Below, one piece after another: positions 16,448 through 25,096 of a stretch of DNA of 64,000 bases; position 1 is the stretch's first letter, and each line of letters starts with the position of its first letter. The DNA lies in the NCBI RefSeq assembly GCF_003719305.1, contig NZ_RARC01000001.1, positions 515,513-579,512 of the forward strand, in the 5' to 3' direction. Made by a program: the position numbers and the translations under genes. The stretch is from Mycolicibacterium stellerae (GTDB lineage: Bacteria > Actinomycetota > Actinomycetes > Mycobacteriales > Mycobacteriaceae). A model generated the notes under the pieces. It ran no database searches. It was not told the origin of the DNA and worked only from the letters and a program-made list of their open reading frames with translations.

Positions 16448-18010
16448 ATGCGAATCATGTCCGGCGTCACATCCTTGGCCGCGACCGTCCTGCTGCTGGC
16501 CAGCACGGCCTGCTCCGGAACGAGCAATAGCCCGACCGACAGCGCGACGTTGGCGTCATCGGTGCGCACTCCTCTCATGAGCGATCCTCCGCCCCTGGAC
16601 CCAGACGTCTTCTACCAACCCGAAGGCCTGTTGATCATGACTTCGGCGTATCAAGGACTGCTTCGCTACGCGCCAGGGTCGACGAAGCTCGAGGGCCTAC
16701 TGGCGACGAAATGGACGGCCTCCCCTGACGGGCTGACCTATACGTTCACACTGCGCAACGGCGTGAAATTCGCTGACGGCACAGCCTTTGACTCCGCCGC
16801 GGTCAAGGCGAGCTTCCAGCGCCGCATCGGCATGGCGGCAGGGCCGTCCTACATGCTCGCCGACGTCAAGGACATGCAAACCCCGGATCCGCTGACCTTC
16901 GTCGTCACCCTCACCAAGCCCGTCGCGCCGTTTCTCGACTATCTGGCCTCGCCGTACGGCCCGCTGATGACCAGCCCAACCGCTGTCGCCCAGCACGCCT
17001 CCGGCGGCGACCACGCGACCGCATGGCTGGCGTCACATACCGCAGGAACCGGCCCGTACGAACTGACCGCGGCGGTGCCCGCCAGCAACTACACAATGAC
17101 CGCCAACAAGAACTACTGGGGGGCAGCACCCCAGATCACCACCGTGGAAATGCCGGTGATCGCGGCCACCGCAGTTCAGCGCCTCCAACTCGGCGAAGGC
17201 CAGCTCGACATGATCCTGCACGGTCTGTCCAAAGGGGACTACGAGGCGTTGGGCGCAGGCCCCAACACCGAAGTGCGCCAGGAGAATGCATTGGTGAAGG
17301 CGCTTGTCATGGTGAACCCGGCATCGCAGGTCTTCGGTCCGCTCCAAGCGCGGGAAGCCCTGAGCGCCGGCCTCGACCAAACAGCCTTGACCGCAGCCGT
17401 TTTCGGCAACCAGGGCTCGCCGTCGACACAGTTCTACCCCACCGGGATGATGCCCGAAGGCGCCGTCCCCGATCAGCACGCCCACGACCCGTCGAAACTG
17501 GCTGCGATCGGCAAAAAGGGCGGCAACGTGGAGATCGGCTACCCGTCGGGCGACAGCAGCCTGCAGGACCTCGCCAACCAGATCCAGGTGATTCTCCAAC
17601 AAGCGGGACTGACCGCGACCGTTCGGGACTCGCCGTCGGCACAGTTCTTCGCCCTCCCCCAGCACCCCGAACAGCGACCAGATCTGCTGCTCGCGTCGTT
17701 CAACCCCGACGCCGCACACCCCGACACCTGGTCACGGATATATCAGTACACCAACGCGCCCGTTAATCTTCAGGGCTGTTCGGTGCCGGCCGCCGACAAG
17801 CTCCTCGACGAGGGCAGCGCCGAGCCCGACCCCGTCAAATCGCAGGCCCTGTATGTCGAGGCAGCCAAGGCCTACCGTGATTCACTCTGTTGGGTGAACC
17901 TCGCAGACCTGCACAACACCATCGCGGCCCGTAAGGGTTACTCCAACTGGAGTAGCCAGCCCGCTTGGATGTGGGACACGGACTTCTCGACTCTCAAGTT
18001 CCAGGAGTGA
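16448..18010 (+). CDS. ABC transporter substrate-binding lipoprotein (dipeptide/opine family 5)
   Basis: 520 residues from ATG 16448, preceded by AGGAG. The lipoprotein signal peptide 'MRIMSGVTSLAATVLLLAST' ends in a lipobox Ala-Cys, so it should be lipidated and attached to the outer face of the membrane. The rest is a family 5 solute-binding protein: 'PLDPDVFYQPEGLLIMTSAY', 'LATKWTASPDGLTYTFTLRN', 'AGTGPYELT'. No permease or ATPase gene is adjacent, so it must use a transporter encoded elsewhere. It is translationally coupled (GTGA) to the TetR gene and probably belongs to an operon with the ureohydrolase. Confidence 0.88.
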   Translation: MRIMSGVTSLAATVLLLASTACSGTSNSPTDSATLASSVRTPLMSDPPPLDPDVFYQPEGLLIMTSAYQGLLRYAPGSTKLEGLLATKWTASPDGLTYTFTLRNGVKFADGTAFDSAAVKASFQRRIGMAAGPSYMLADVKDMQTPDPLTFVVTLTKPVAPFLDYLASPYGPLMTSPTAVAQHASGGDHATAWLASHTAGTGPYELTAAVPASNYTMTANKNYWGAAPQITTVEMPVIAATAVQRLQLGEGQLDMILHGLSKGDYEALGAGPNTEVRQENALVKALVMVNPASQVFGPLQAREALSAGLDQTALTAAVFGNQGSPSTQFYPTGMMPEGAVPDQHAHDPSKLAAIGKKGGNVEIGYPSGDSSLQDLANQIQVILQQAGLTATVRDSPSAQFFALPQHPEQRPDLLLASFNPDAAHPDTWSRIYQYTNAPVNLQGCSVPAADKLLDEGSAEPDPVKSQALYVEAAKAYRDSLCWVNLADLHNTIAARKGYSNWSSQPAWMWDTDFSTLKFQE

Positions 18011-18681
18011 ACGGCGCCTTCGTGGGTACGCACAAGGACGCCGACGTCCGAACGGATGCCAAACACGCTGCCACTCAACGAAGTACCGGCAACACTGCCC
18101 GGGGCGCTCAACGTCGCATCGAGATCATCGACGCCGCGATCGCGGTAATGGCGCGGGTCGGACTGGCCGGGCTTTCGATGCGAGTCGTGGCCAGCGAGGC
18201 GCACATACCTTTGGGTGCTCTGAGCTACTACTTCAACGACAAGTCGGATCTGATCGCCCAGGCCTTTCAACAGCTGTCCGACCGCGAGATCGAACGTGTT
18301 GTCCGCACTGCTGACCGGCTGCAACCCACGATGCCGGCAGAGAAGCTCGCAGATCTCGTGGCGGACATGATCATCGACGGTTTCACGTCGCCGAAGGGTG
18401 CAATCGTCACCCGCTACGAACTGGTGACCGAAGCCAGCCGTGACGAACGGCTTAGGCCCATGTTCGAAGCGTGGTACGCGGCGATGGTGCCGGCACTCAG
18501 CCGGTTGTTCCGCGATCTTGGCTCGCACCAACCCGAGCTGGATTCCCGCACCGTGATGGCGGTAATGGCGGGGCTGGAGATCGACAACCTCTACCGGCCG
18601 CTGGGACCGGTGGACAAGCGCCGGATTCGCGCGACCCTGCGGCACGCGTTCCGGGCAGTGACCGCGTTGTACAACACCTGA
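18007..18681 (+). CDS. TetR family transcriptional regulator
   Basis: 224 residues from GTG 18007, overlapping the lipoprotein stop; a GTG at 18022 is an alternative. The helix-turn-helix covers 'IIDAAIAVMARVGLAGLSMR' and 'EAHIPLGALSYYFNDKSDLI' (residues 40-85). The C-terminal domain resembles TetR_C_6/BetI-like repressors. It sits between the binding protein and the ureohydrolase, which suggests it senses the transported or cleaved compound. The palindrome at 16285 is a candidate site. Confidence 0.88.
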   Translation: MNGAFVGTHKDADVRTDAKHAATQRSTGNTARGAQRRIEIIDAAIAVMARVGLAGLSMRVVASEAHIPLGALSYYFNDKSDLIAQAFQQLSDREIERVVRTADRLQPTMPAEKLADLVADMIIDGFTSPKGAIVTRYELVTEASRDERLRPMFEAWYAAMVPALSRLFRDLGSHQPELDSRTVMAVMAGLEIDNLYRPLGPVDKRRIRATLRHAFRAVTALYNT

Positions 18682-18708
18682 TCACTCATCGACAAAGGTG
18701 GAAATTAG

Positions 18709-19800
18709 ATGGCATTCACCGGATTTGGCCCGGATATCACCTTCCTCGGTGTCCCACGTTGCGATCTCGACGACGTGTCGACGTACGCCGACGCCGACAT
18801 CGTCATCCTCGGTGCTCCTCTCGACGGCGGGACGAACTACCGCGCAGGCACTCGATTCGGTCCGTCGGCACTGCGCCAGGCCTGCTACCTGCCACAGGAC
18901 GGTTCGCGACCCAGCCTGGCATTGCGGGTCGACGGCCTCAAGGACCTTCGGGTGTATGACGCAGGCGATGTCGAGTTCCACAACGGGCACATCGAGCAGG
19001 CAGTGGAGTTGATCGAGGCGGCCGTGTTCAAGGTCTCCTCCGCGGGCGCCATCCCGATCATCCTCGGCGGCGACCACACCATCGCGTGGCCGGACCACAC
19101 CGGAGTGGCGCGCCAGCACGGTTTCGGCAAAGTGTCGATGATTCATTTCGACGCCCACGCCGATACTGGTGACATCCACCTGGGTTCCCTTGTCGGGCAC
19201 GGCACGCCGATGCGACGGCTGATCGAGTCCGGCGCGCTGCGCGGCGACCGGTTCCTTCAACTGGGGTTGCGAGGATACTGGCCAGACGAACCGGTCCTGC
19301 AATGGATGGCTGCCCACGGCCTGCGATCGTACGAGATGACCGAGATTGTGGCGCGAGGCCTGGAAACCTGCCTGACCGAGGCCTTCCAGATCGCCACCTC
19401 CGACTGCGAGGGCGTCTTCCTATCCGTCGACATCGACGTGTGCGATCCTGGCCATGCGCCCGGTACCGGAACGCCCGAGCCTGGGGGCTTCTCGGCTCGC
19501 CAACTGCTCGATGCGGTCCGGCGGATCTGCTACGAACTGCCGGTCCTCGGAGTCGACGTCGTCGAGGTCTCCCCTCCGTATGACCACGCGGACATCACCG
19601 CTCTGCTCGGGAATCGTGTTGTTTTGGAGTCGATTTCGGCGATCGCTCGGCGCCGTAAGGACGAAGCGCAAGGCACTAGCTGGGATCCTCGCCAGCCGCT
19701 GCTCGAGGGCCGCGAGGTTGGCGAGCAACTGCGGCTGATCGCCGCGGGAGACGAAGCCCGCCGACGCGGCGAGGGCACGCCACGGCCCCATCACCACTAG
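18709..19800 (+). CDS. ureohydrolase family enzyme (agmatinase/guanidino-acid hydrolase type)
   Basis: 363 residues from ATG 18709. All three manganese motifs of the arginase/agmatinase fold are present: 'IILGGDHTIAW' (about residue 122), 'IHFDAHADTGD' (about 147) and 'SVDIDVCDPGHAPGTGTPEP' (about 242). Such enzymes release urea from guanidino compounds (agmatine, guanidinobutyrate, guanidinopropionate); the exact substrate cannot be told. It shares an operon with a solute-binding lipoprotein and a TetR. A basic, His-rich C-terminal tail is unusual. Confidence 0.9.
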   Translation: MAFTGFGPDITFLGVPRCDLDDVSTYADADIVILGAPLDGGTNYRAGTRFGPSALRQACYLPQDGSRPSLALRVDGLKDLRVYDAGDVEFHNGHIEQAVELIEAAVFKVSSAGAIPIILGGDHTIAWPDHTGVARQHGFGKVSMIHFDAHADTGDIHLGSLVGHGTPMRRLIESGALRGDRFLQLGLRGYWPDEPVLQWMAAHGLRSYEMTEIVARGLETCLTEAFQIATSDCEGVFLSVDIDVCDPGHAPGTGTPEPGGFSARQLLDAVRRICYELPVLGVDVVEVSPPYDHADITALLGNRVVLESISAIARRRKDEAQGTSWDPRQPLLEGREVGEQLRLIAAGDEARRRGEGTPRPHHH

Positions 19801-19847
19801 CTGCATGCCGCGCGCGTGCGCCTGACGTCGCAAACAGCCGACCAGGT

Positions 19848-20615
19848 CTACTGCTCCACCACCGTGACGTCGGGCACGTGGGTGCGCTGTGCCCACTGGA
19901 AGGCCTGCCAGGCGGCCACCTCATCAAACTGGTCGTGGACGCGCCGGGCCCAGTCCGACCCGATGGGGCGCGCGTCGCGAGCCTTCACCTGGACCTCGGC
20001 GCAGCGCTCCATCAACAGGAAGTAGCCGACCGCCGCGTCGATGGTGGCGCCGACGGTCAGCAGCCCGTGGTTGCGCAGGATCACCGCGCGGGCAACACCT
20101 ATCGCTTCCGCGATGCGTTTTCCGCCGTCGATCGAGGAGATGTTGACCTCCTCGTCGTCGAAGATCTCGTGATCTCCGAAGAACGCGCACGACTCCTGCG
20201 AGATCGGCTCGAGTTTGGTCACACTCGCCGAGAACGGCGTCCCGTACGGCGTATGGCAATGGGCCGCGGAGACGACGTCGGGGCGGCCCTCGTGCAGCGG
20301 GGCGTGGATGTAGTAGGCCGCCATGTTGATGTGGCCGCCACCGTCGATGCTGCCGTCAGGGCCGACCAGTACGAGGTCGTCGGTGGTCATGTACCGGAAG
20401 GGCACGCCGTAGCGCCCCAGCCAAAAGCAGTCCGGTCGCCCAGGGTCGCGGGCCGAGATGTGCCCGTCGCCCAGCGAGCCCCAGCCCATTGCGCCGAACA
20501 CCCGGTACGCCAGGGCGAGTCGGCGCTTGCGGTGTGCTCGCAGTTCGACGGGATCGGCGATGTCCGGCTCGTATGCCGCCGGGTCGAGGGTGTGGAATTC
20601 AGCGGGGAGCGCCAT
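19848..20615 (-). CDS. class II aldolase/adducin family protein
   Basis: 255 residues from ATG 20615. It follows the family pattern: 'RLALAYRVFGAMGWGSLGDG' at the N-terminus, zinc histidines in 'SAAHCHTPYGTPFSA' (about residue 118) and 'ILRNHGLLTVGATIDAAVGY' (about 195). Members act as sugar-phosphate aldolases, decarboxylases or related lyases. Divergent from the 2-hydroxyacid dehydrogenase at 20700 across an 84-bp gap that holds a perfect palindrome, so both are probably controlled together. Confidence 0.87.
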   Translation of the reverse strand: MALPAEFHTLDPAAYEPDIADPVELRAHRKRRLALAYRVFGAMGWGSLGDGHISARDPGRPDCFWLGRYGVPFRYMTTDDLVLVGPDGSIDGGGHINMAAYYIHAPLHEGRPDVVSAAHCHTPYGTPFSASVTKLEPISQESCAFFGDHEIFDDEEVNISSIDGGKRIAEAIGVARAVILRNHGLLTVGATIDAAVGYFLLMERCAEVQVKARDARPIGSDWARRVHDQFDEVAAWQAFQWAQRTHVPDVTVVEQ

Positions 20616-20644
20616 TATTTCCTCTCATGTGCTCGCTACTACAT

Positions 20645-20663
20645 TTTCGATATGATATCGAAA
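20645..20663. promoter_or_regulatory. perfect palindromic operator, aldolase / hydroxyacid dehydrogenase promoter
   Basis: TTTCGATAT - G - ATATCGAAA: 9-base perfect arms with a 1-base centre, 30 bp from the aldolase start and 37 bp from the dehydrogenase start. The TCGATA/TATCGA core recurs upstream of the creatininase cluster (26132-26146) and a TCGAT variant at 26199-26221. Confidence 0.75.
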
Positions 20664-20699
20664 TAGACCTTCATTGAGACCCGAACGAGTGGAGCGCCC

Positions 20700-21665
20700 G
20701 TGTCGAATCGCCCCCGTGTCCTGGTGCTCGCCGAACCCGACCCGGAGCTTTCGCCGCCGCCGCTGCACCTGATCTCCGGCGACGTCGAGGTCGTCCCCGT
20801 CGGCTCGGTCCCGACCGACGCGGAGCTGGCCGGTGCCCTAGTGCTGTACATCTGGGATCACCGCTTCGCCGACCTCGCTCCGATTCTGCGCCGGACCGAC
20901 GAGCTGCGCTGGGTGCATGCAGCGTCGGTCGGGGTGAACCGGCTCATCTGCCCCGAACTGGAGCAGGTCACGCTCACCAACTCGCGCGGTGTATTCGACA
21001 CGTCGATCGCCGAGTGGGTGCTCGCCGCCGTTCTCGCGCACGTGAAGGGGCTGGGTGACAGCTGGGCGCTGCAACGAAGCCATACGTGGCAGTACCGCAC
21101 GACGGGGCGGCTGGCGGGCACCCGCGCCGCGGTGGTGGGTACGGGCTCGATCGGCCGGGCCGTCGCCGATCGGCTCGCCCGCCTCGACGTCCACGTCACC
21201 CTCGTCGGCCGCACGCCGGGCGATGACCCGGAGTTCGGGAGGATCCATTGCTCGACCGAACTGGCCGCGGTCGCCGCTGAGGTCGACCTCCTGGTGCTCG
21301 CCGTTCCGCTCACGCCGGCCACTACGGCGCTGGTCGGATCCGAAGTGCTCGACGCCCTCGGCCCGCGCGGATTCGTGGTCAATGTCGGGCGTGGGCCGAC
21401 GGTCGTCGAGTCCGATCTCGTCGACGCGCTCCGGTCCGGGACGATCGCAGGTGCCGCGCTCGACGTCTTCGACGTCGAACCGCTACCGCCCAGCTCGCCA
21501 CTGTGGTCGATGCCGAACGTGCTGGTGTCGCCACACATGTCCGGTGACTACATCGGGTTCGAGTTCGACATGATGGCCGTCTTCACCGACAACCTCGATC
21601 GGTGGCTGCGCGACAAGCCGCTGCACAACGTTGTCGACCCGGCCGCCGGCTACGTGCCCCACTGA
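20700..21665 (+). CDS. D-isomer-specific 2-hydroxyacid dehydrogenase
   Basis: 321 residues from GTG 20700. NAD-binding motif 'AVVGTGSIGRAVADRLARL' (about residue 142), catalytic Arg and Glu regions in 'VNVGRGPTVVESDLVDAL' and 'DVFDVEPLPPSSPLWSM', and the catalytic His in 'VLVSPHMSGDYIG' (about residue 280). Full length for the family. It reduces 2-keto acids or oxidises D-2-hydroxy acids; the partner genes suggest catabolism. Confidence 0.9.
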   Translation: MSNRPRVLVLAEPDPELSPPPLHLISGDVEVVPVGSVPTDAELAGALVLYIWDHRFADLAPILRRTDELRWVHAASVGVNRLICPELEQVTLTNSRGVFDTSIAEWVLAAVLAHVKGLGDSWALQRSHTWQYRTTGRLAGTRAAVVGTGSIGRAVADRLARLDVHVTLVGRTPGDDPEFGRIHCSTELAAVAAEVDLLVLAVPLTPATTALVGSEVLDALGPRGFVVNVGRGPTVVESDLVDALRSGTIAGAALDVFDVEPLPPSSPLWSMPNVLVSPHMSGDYIGFEFDMMAVFTDNLDRWLRDKPLHNVVDPAAGYVPH

Positions 21666-21674
21666 CGCGCGTCG

Positions 21675-22684
21675 TCACGAGACCCGCGCGGGCGCCGGAC
21701 GCGTCGGCCCACTGCCCGCACCGCTGCGCACGATCGCCGCGGCGATCGCATCTAGGTCGGCGTGGGTCAACTCGAGTTTCACCGCATCCAGCCAGCCGTC
21801 GATCTGCACCGGGCGCCGCGCCCCGACGATGGCTGCGGTGACGCCGGGCCACAGCAGCGTCCACGCGATGGCGACGCTGGCCGGGCTGCACGAGTGCCTG
21901 GCCGCCACGTCGGCGACGGCCGCGGCGACACTCAGGTTGGCGGGCAGCTCGGAGGTGAAGTCGGCCTCCCCGAGGCGCCAATCACCGGGCGCCAGCCGGG
22001 ACGGGTCGAACGTGCCCGACAGCAGGCCCGAGTGGATCGGGCTGTAGACGATCACACCGGTGTCGTTGGCCTCACACCACGGGATGACGTCGGCTGCCGC
22101 GGCACGGTTGATCGCCGACAGCGGCGGTTGCACCGAGTCCACGTGCCCAACCGTCTCGGCCCTGGCGAGTTGGTCGACGGTGTGGTTGGACAGGCCGATC
22201 GCCCGCGCCTTGCCACTCGCCCGCAGTTCAACCAGCGTCGTCCAGTAATCCTCGAGCGCCGTGCCGTCGGTCGGCGGCCAGTGCACCTGGTACAGGTCGA
22301 TGCAGTCCACGCCGAGCCGCCGCAGCGACGCCTCACACTCGGACCGTAGCGACGCCGCGTCCCCAACGGCCTTCGCCTCGGCCTGGCGGTCGTCGGGATC
22401 CCACACCATCGCGCACTTGGTGAAGACCAGCGGCCGAGCCGCCTCGGCCAGCCCAGCCAGTGCCCGTCCGACGATCTCCTCGGAGTGGCCGAGGCCGTAC
22501 TCAGCGCGGTGTCGAGCCAGTTGATGCCGGCCTCGACGGCGTGGTGGATGGTGGCGACCGACTCGGAGTCATCCTGCGGACCCCAGCCGAAGACCCAGTC
22601 CCCGCCGCCGAGCGCCCAGGTGCCGAGCCCCACTGTGGTCAGCTCCCAGCCCGTCGCACCAAAGCTCCGTACCGGCAGGCCCAT
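21675..22684 (-). pseudogene. aldo/keto reductase disrupted by a one-base deletion
   Basis: The first 56 codons (start ATG 22684, MGLPVRSFGATGWELTTVGL ... GINWLDTA) and the rest (EYGLGHSEEIVGRA ... to 21675) lie in different frames. The junction reads GACACCGCGCTGAGTAC where a typical family member would give Asp-Thr-Ala-Ala-Glu-Tyr; restoring one G on the coding strand (a C after 22505 on plus) joins the frames. Catalytic Asp and Tyr (DTAAEY), Lys and His (FTKCAM, YQVHWPP) would then all be present. It is either a recent pseudogene or a sequencing error. The start overlaps the preceding gene's stop. Confidence 0.85.
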
Positions 22685-23493
22685 CAGCTGACCTCCTCGA
22701 CCGGCTCATACCATCGCTTGCGGGTGCCCACCTTGGCGCGCATCTTCCAACGACGCGACTTGGGCGCCGCGGCCAGGTGTGCCCGCAACGTCTCGATCTG
22801 AAGACGCACCCGTGCGGCCAGATCCGGGTCAAGGCCGGGCCGCTGCAGCGACTCAGACAGCCGTACCAGGTTCATGTCGGCCGAGTACCAGAAGCCCCAG
22901 TCGTTGCACAGCACGTCGCGGATGCGGTCGAGGTCGATCTGCCCGGCATTCTGCGCGCCGATCCGGTGTTCGGCGAGCAGCACCGTGAGATCGATCAGGT
23001 CGTTGGCGGTCATCTCGTGAATCTGCAGCTTCGACATCACCAGGTCGGCCAGCGAGATGCACGGGTCGGTCAGCTCGAGTCGATCGGCGAAGTGAATCGA
23101 ATGGGCCATCACCAGGGTGTCCATGAAGACGTCGACCTTGATGCCCGTCTGGGGGTGGGCGAAGATCTGCCGCTTGATCCCCCACTCGCGCAGCCCGCGC
23201 GCCGCCGGATCGGCGAGGTAGCCCTCGGCCCGGAAGAACGCGTCGATCCGTTGGTGGTCGCGATCGCGGCCCCAGAAGTCGATGTCGTAGAACGGGCGCC
23301 GCCCGAGCGCACGCATCAGCCCGTTGTGTTGGCGGCAGTGCAGGTGCACGGCCACCGACCCGGTGATCCGCAGTACCAGCGACTGCTCGGCGGCGGACCC
23401 GACGAGGCGGGTGGCCTCGCCGGGTATCCGTTCGTGCCGTGTCGTCGCCGCAGCGGCGGACTGAGCCTGAGGCGCGGCGTGCATCCCGTCCAT
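22684..23493 (-). CDS. nucleotidyltransferase-fold protein (AbiEii-like), function unknown
   Basis: 269 residues from ATG 23493, which overlaps the permease stop (ATGA). It has features of a nucleotidyltransferase: 'LRITGSVAVHLHC' (Gly-Ser loop), 'FYDIDFWGRDRDHQRIDAF' (Asp-x-Asp) and a third acidic strand 'IKVDVFMDTL', followed by 'SLADLVMSKLQIHEMTANDL', as in AbiEii/DUF1814-like proteins. Its place inside a catabolic operon (permease, phosphoesterase, aldo/keto reductase) is odd for a toxin-type enzyme and suggests a modifying or regulatory job. No antitoxin partner is seen. Confidence 0.7.
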   Translation of the reverse strand: MDGMHAAPQAQSAAAATTRHERIPGEATRLVGSAAEQSLVLRITGSVAVHLHCRQHNGLMRALGRRPFYDIDFWGRDRDHQRIDAFFRAEGYLADPAARGLREWGIKRQIFAHPQTGIKVDVFMDTLVMAHSIHFADRLELTDPCISLADLVMSKLQIHEMTANDLIDLTVLLAEHRIGAQNAGQIDLDRIRDVLCNDWGFWYSADMNLVRLSESLQRPGLDPDLAARVRLQIETLRAHLAAAPKSRRWKMRAKVGTRKRWYEPVEEVS

Positions 23494-25091
23494 CACTCGA
23501 CCGGGATCTCGCTGAACTGACCCTTGAGGTCGGCCCCCTGCCGGGAGCGGTAGATCCGGAAAGCCGCATACCAGGTGAGCGCGAACACGGCCACGGCGAT
23601 CGTCATGACCTCGGAGAGGTGGTTGTTGGCCCCGTAGGCGGCGTCGATCAGCAGCCGGTAGAAGACGAACACCACGCAGGTCAGCGCCACCACGCCGATC
23701 ACAGAGATGACCGGGACCTTCCCCACCCGATACGCGATGGGAGACGACTCGAATTCCCGCTTGCGCCGGAACGGGAAAATGATCGCGGCCACGCAGACCC
23801 CCATGAACGGGATGCACTGGCCGAGGAAGCCGCCGAGCACAAGGACCGAGCTGGTGAACGCGTACAGGCAGACCCAGACGAAGGCGATCGCCGCCGAGAG
23901 CGCCAGCGCCCAAGTCGGGGTGTGGAATTTGGCCGAGACCGATGAGAACCACTTCGGGGCCATCCCGTCGAGCGACCAGGCCAGCATGCTGCGGGTCGCG
24001 ACGATCAACGAGCTCGCACCGACGAAGAACAGCAGCGAGAGCACCCACAGACTGTTGACCACCGTCAGCACCGGGTTGCCGCCGGCGATGCCGGTGTACA
24101 GGTTGACGTACGGCGCCGCGTCGAGCGGGAACTGGTCCGGCGTCACCTGAGTCGAGGCGAGCATGAACGAGCTGCCGAACGCCATCCGGTAGAGGAACAT
24201 CAGCAGCATCATCGCGCCGCCCATCGTCACGATGGCCAGCGTCATGCCACGCAGCTGGCTGCGCTGCCCGTCCTTGACCTCGCCGCCGAAGCTCACGGAC
24301 AGAACGGCGAACCAGAGCGAGAAGGCGGGCCACGCCGCGAAGAACGCCGTCTGCGACAGGCTGAAGGGTTGGCTGGTGTCGCCCGCCGCCGCGATGACGT
24401 TGTCATAAGCGCCTGCTCCCGCGGCCGCGTCGAAATTGTGGTGGAAGTCGAGCACGCCGGTCGCCGCCAGCGCGAGGGTGATGAACGTGACGAGCAGGCT
24501 GGCCGCCGTGACATAGCTGGCCCACCTCTGCACCTTGAAGTACACCCCGGCGCCGCGGTACTGCACGAACGAGAAGAAGCTGATCACCAAAACGCCACCG
24601 AGGAAAAGGCCCCACTTGCCTGCGAACCAGTTGCCTGCGTCGATCAGGGTCGCGTTGTGTTCCTGAACGCCCAGTGAGCTGAGCATGGGAGCGATGCCGA
24701 ATTTGGCAAGGAACGCCCCGTTGACCCCGGTGTAGAAGAGCTGCCAGAAGATCAGCGACATGCTCAACACGATGCCTGCGGCCGGATGCAGGATCCTCGA
24801 CATGAACACGTAGTCGCCGCCGGAACGCGGGTAGACCATGCTCAGCAGGCCGTAGCAGCCGGCGATGAACAGGCCTGCCACGGTCGCGATCAGGGTGGCC
24901 AGTTCCATCGACGCGCCGGGGTAGAACTGCCAGGCGGCGACGATGAAGATGATGTATCCAAGGGCGATCTGTTGCCACCCGTAGAACATCACGTCGTCGG
25001 TGCGCACTTGGCGGACCAGACCCGAACTGGCGCGGGTGAAGACCCCGGCCGTGGTCGGGACTCCAGTGTTGACGGTCGGTGCAGCACTCAT
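23493..25091 (-). CDS. APC superfamily amino acid/amine permease
   Basis: 532 residues from ATG 25091 with about 12-14 hydrophobic helices. The first helix 'IALGYIIFIVAAWQFYPGAS' and 'YPRSGGDYVFMSRILHPAAG' match APC transporters. The long hydrophilic loop around residues 210-240 is a variable feature. It lies between the phosphoesterase and the nucleotidyltransferase gene in a minus-strand operon and probably imports the cluster's substrate, a nitrogenous small molecule such as creatinine or a related amide (inference). Confidence 0.88.
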   Translation of the reverse strand: MSAAPTVNTGVPTTAGVFTRASSGLVRQVRTDDVMFYGWQQIALGYIIFIVAAWQFYPGASMELATLIATVAGLFIAGCYGLLSMVYPRSGGDYVFMSRILHPAAGIVLSMSLIFWQLFYTGVNGAFLAKFGIAPMLSSLGVQEHNATLIDAGNWFAGKWGLFLGGVLVISFFSFVQYRGAGVYFKVQRWASYVTAASLLVTFITLALAATGVLDFHHNFDAAAGAGAYDNVIAAAGDTSQPFSLSQTAFFAAWPAFSLWFAVLSVSFGGEVKDGQRSQLRGMTLAIVTMGGAMMLLMFLYRMAFGSSFMLASTQVTPDQFPLDAAPYVNLYTGIAGGNPVLTVVNSLWVLSLLFFVGASSLIVATRSMLAWSLDGMAPKWFSSVSAKFHTPTWALALSAAIAFVWVCLYAFTSSVLVLGGFLGQCIPFMGVCVAAIIFPFRRKREFESSPIAYRVGKVPVISVIGVVALTCVVFVFYRLLIDAAYGANNHLSEVMTIAVAVFALTWYAAFRIYRSRQGADLKGQFSEIPVE

Positions 25092-25096
25092 GGCTA

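Noticed and set aside
23494..24333. Upstream extension of the nucleotidyltransferase frame on minus (to 24333)
   Set aside because: It overlaps the permease gene completely and reads as Arg/Gly-rich noise; the ATG at 23493 overlapping the permease stop is the natural start.
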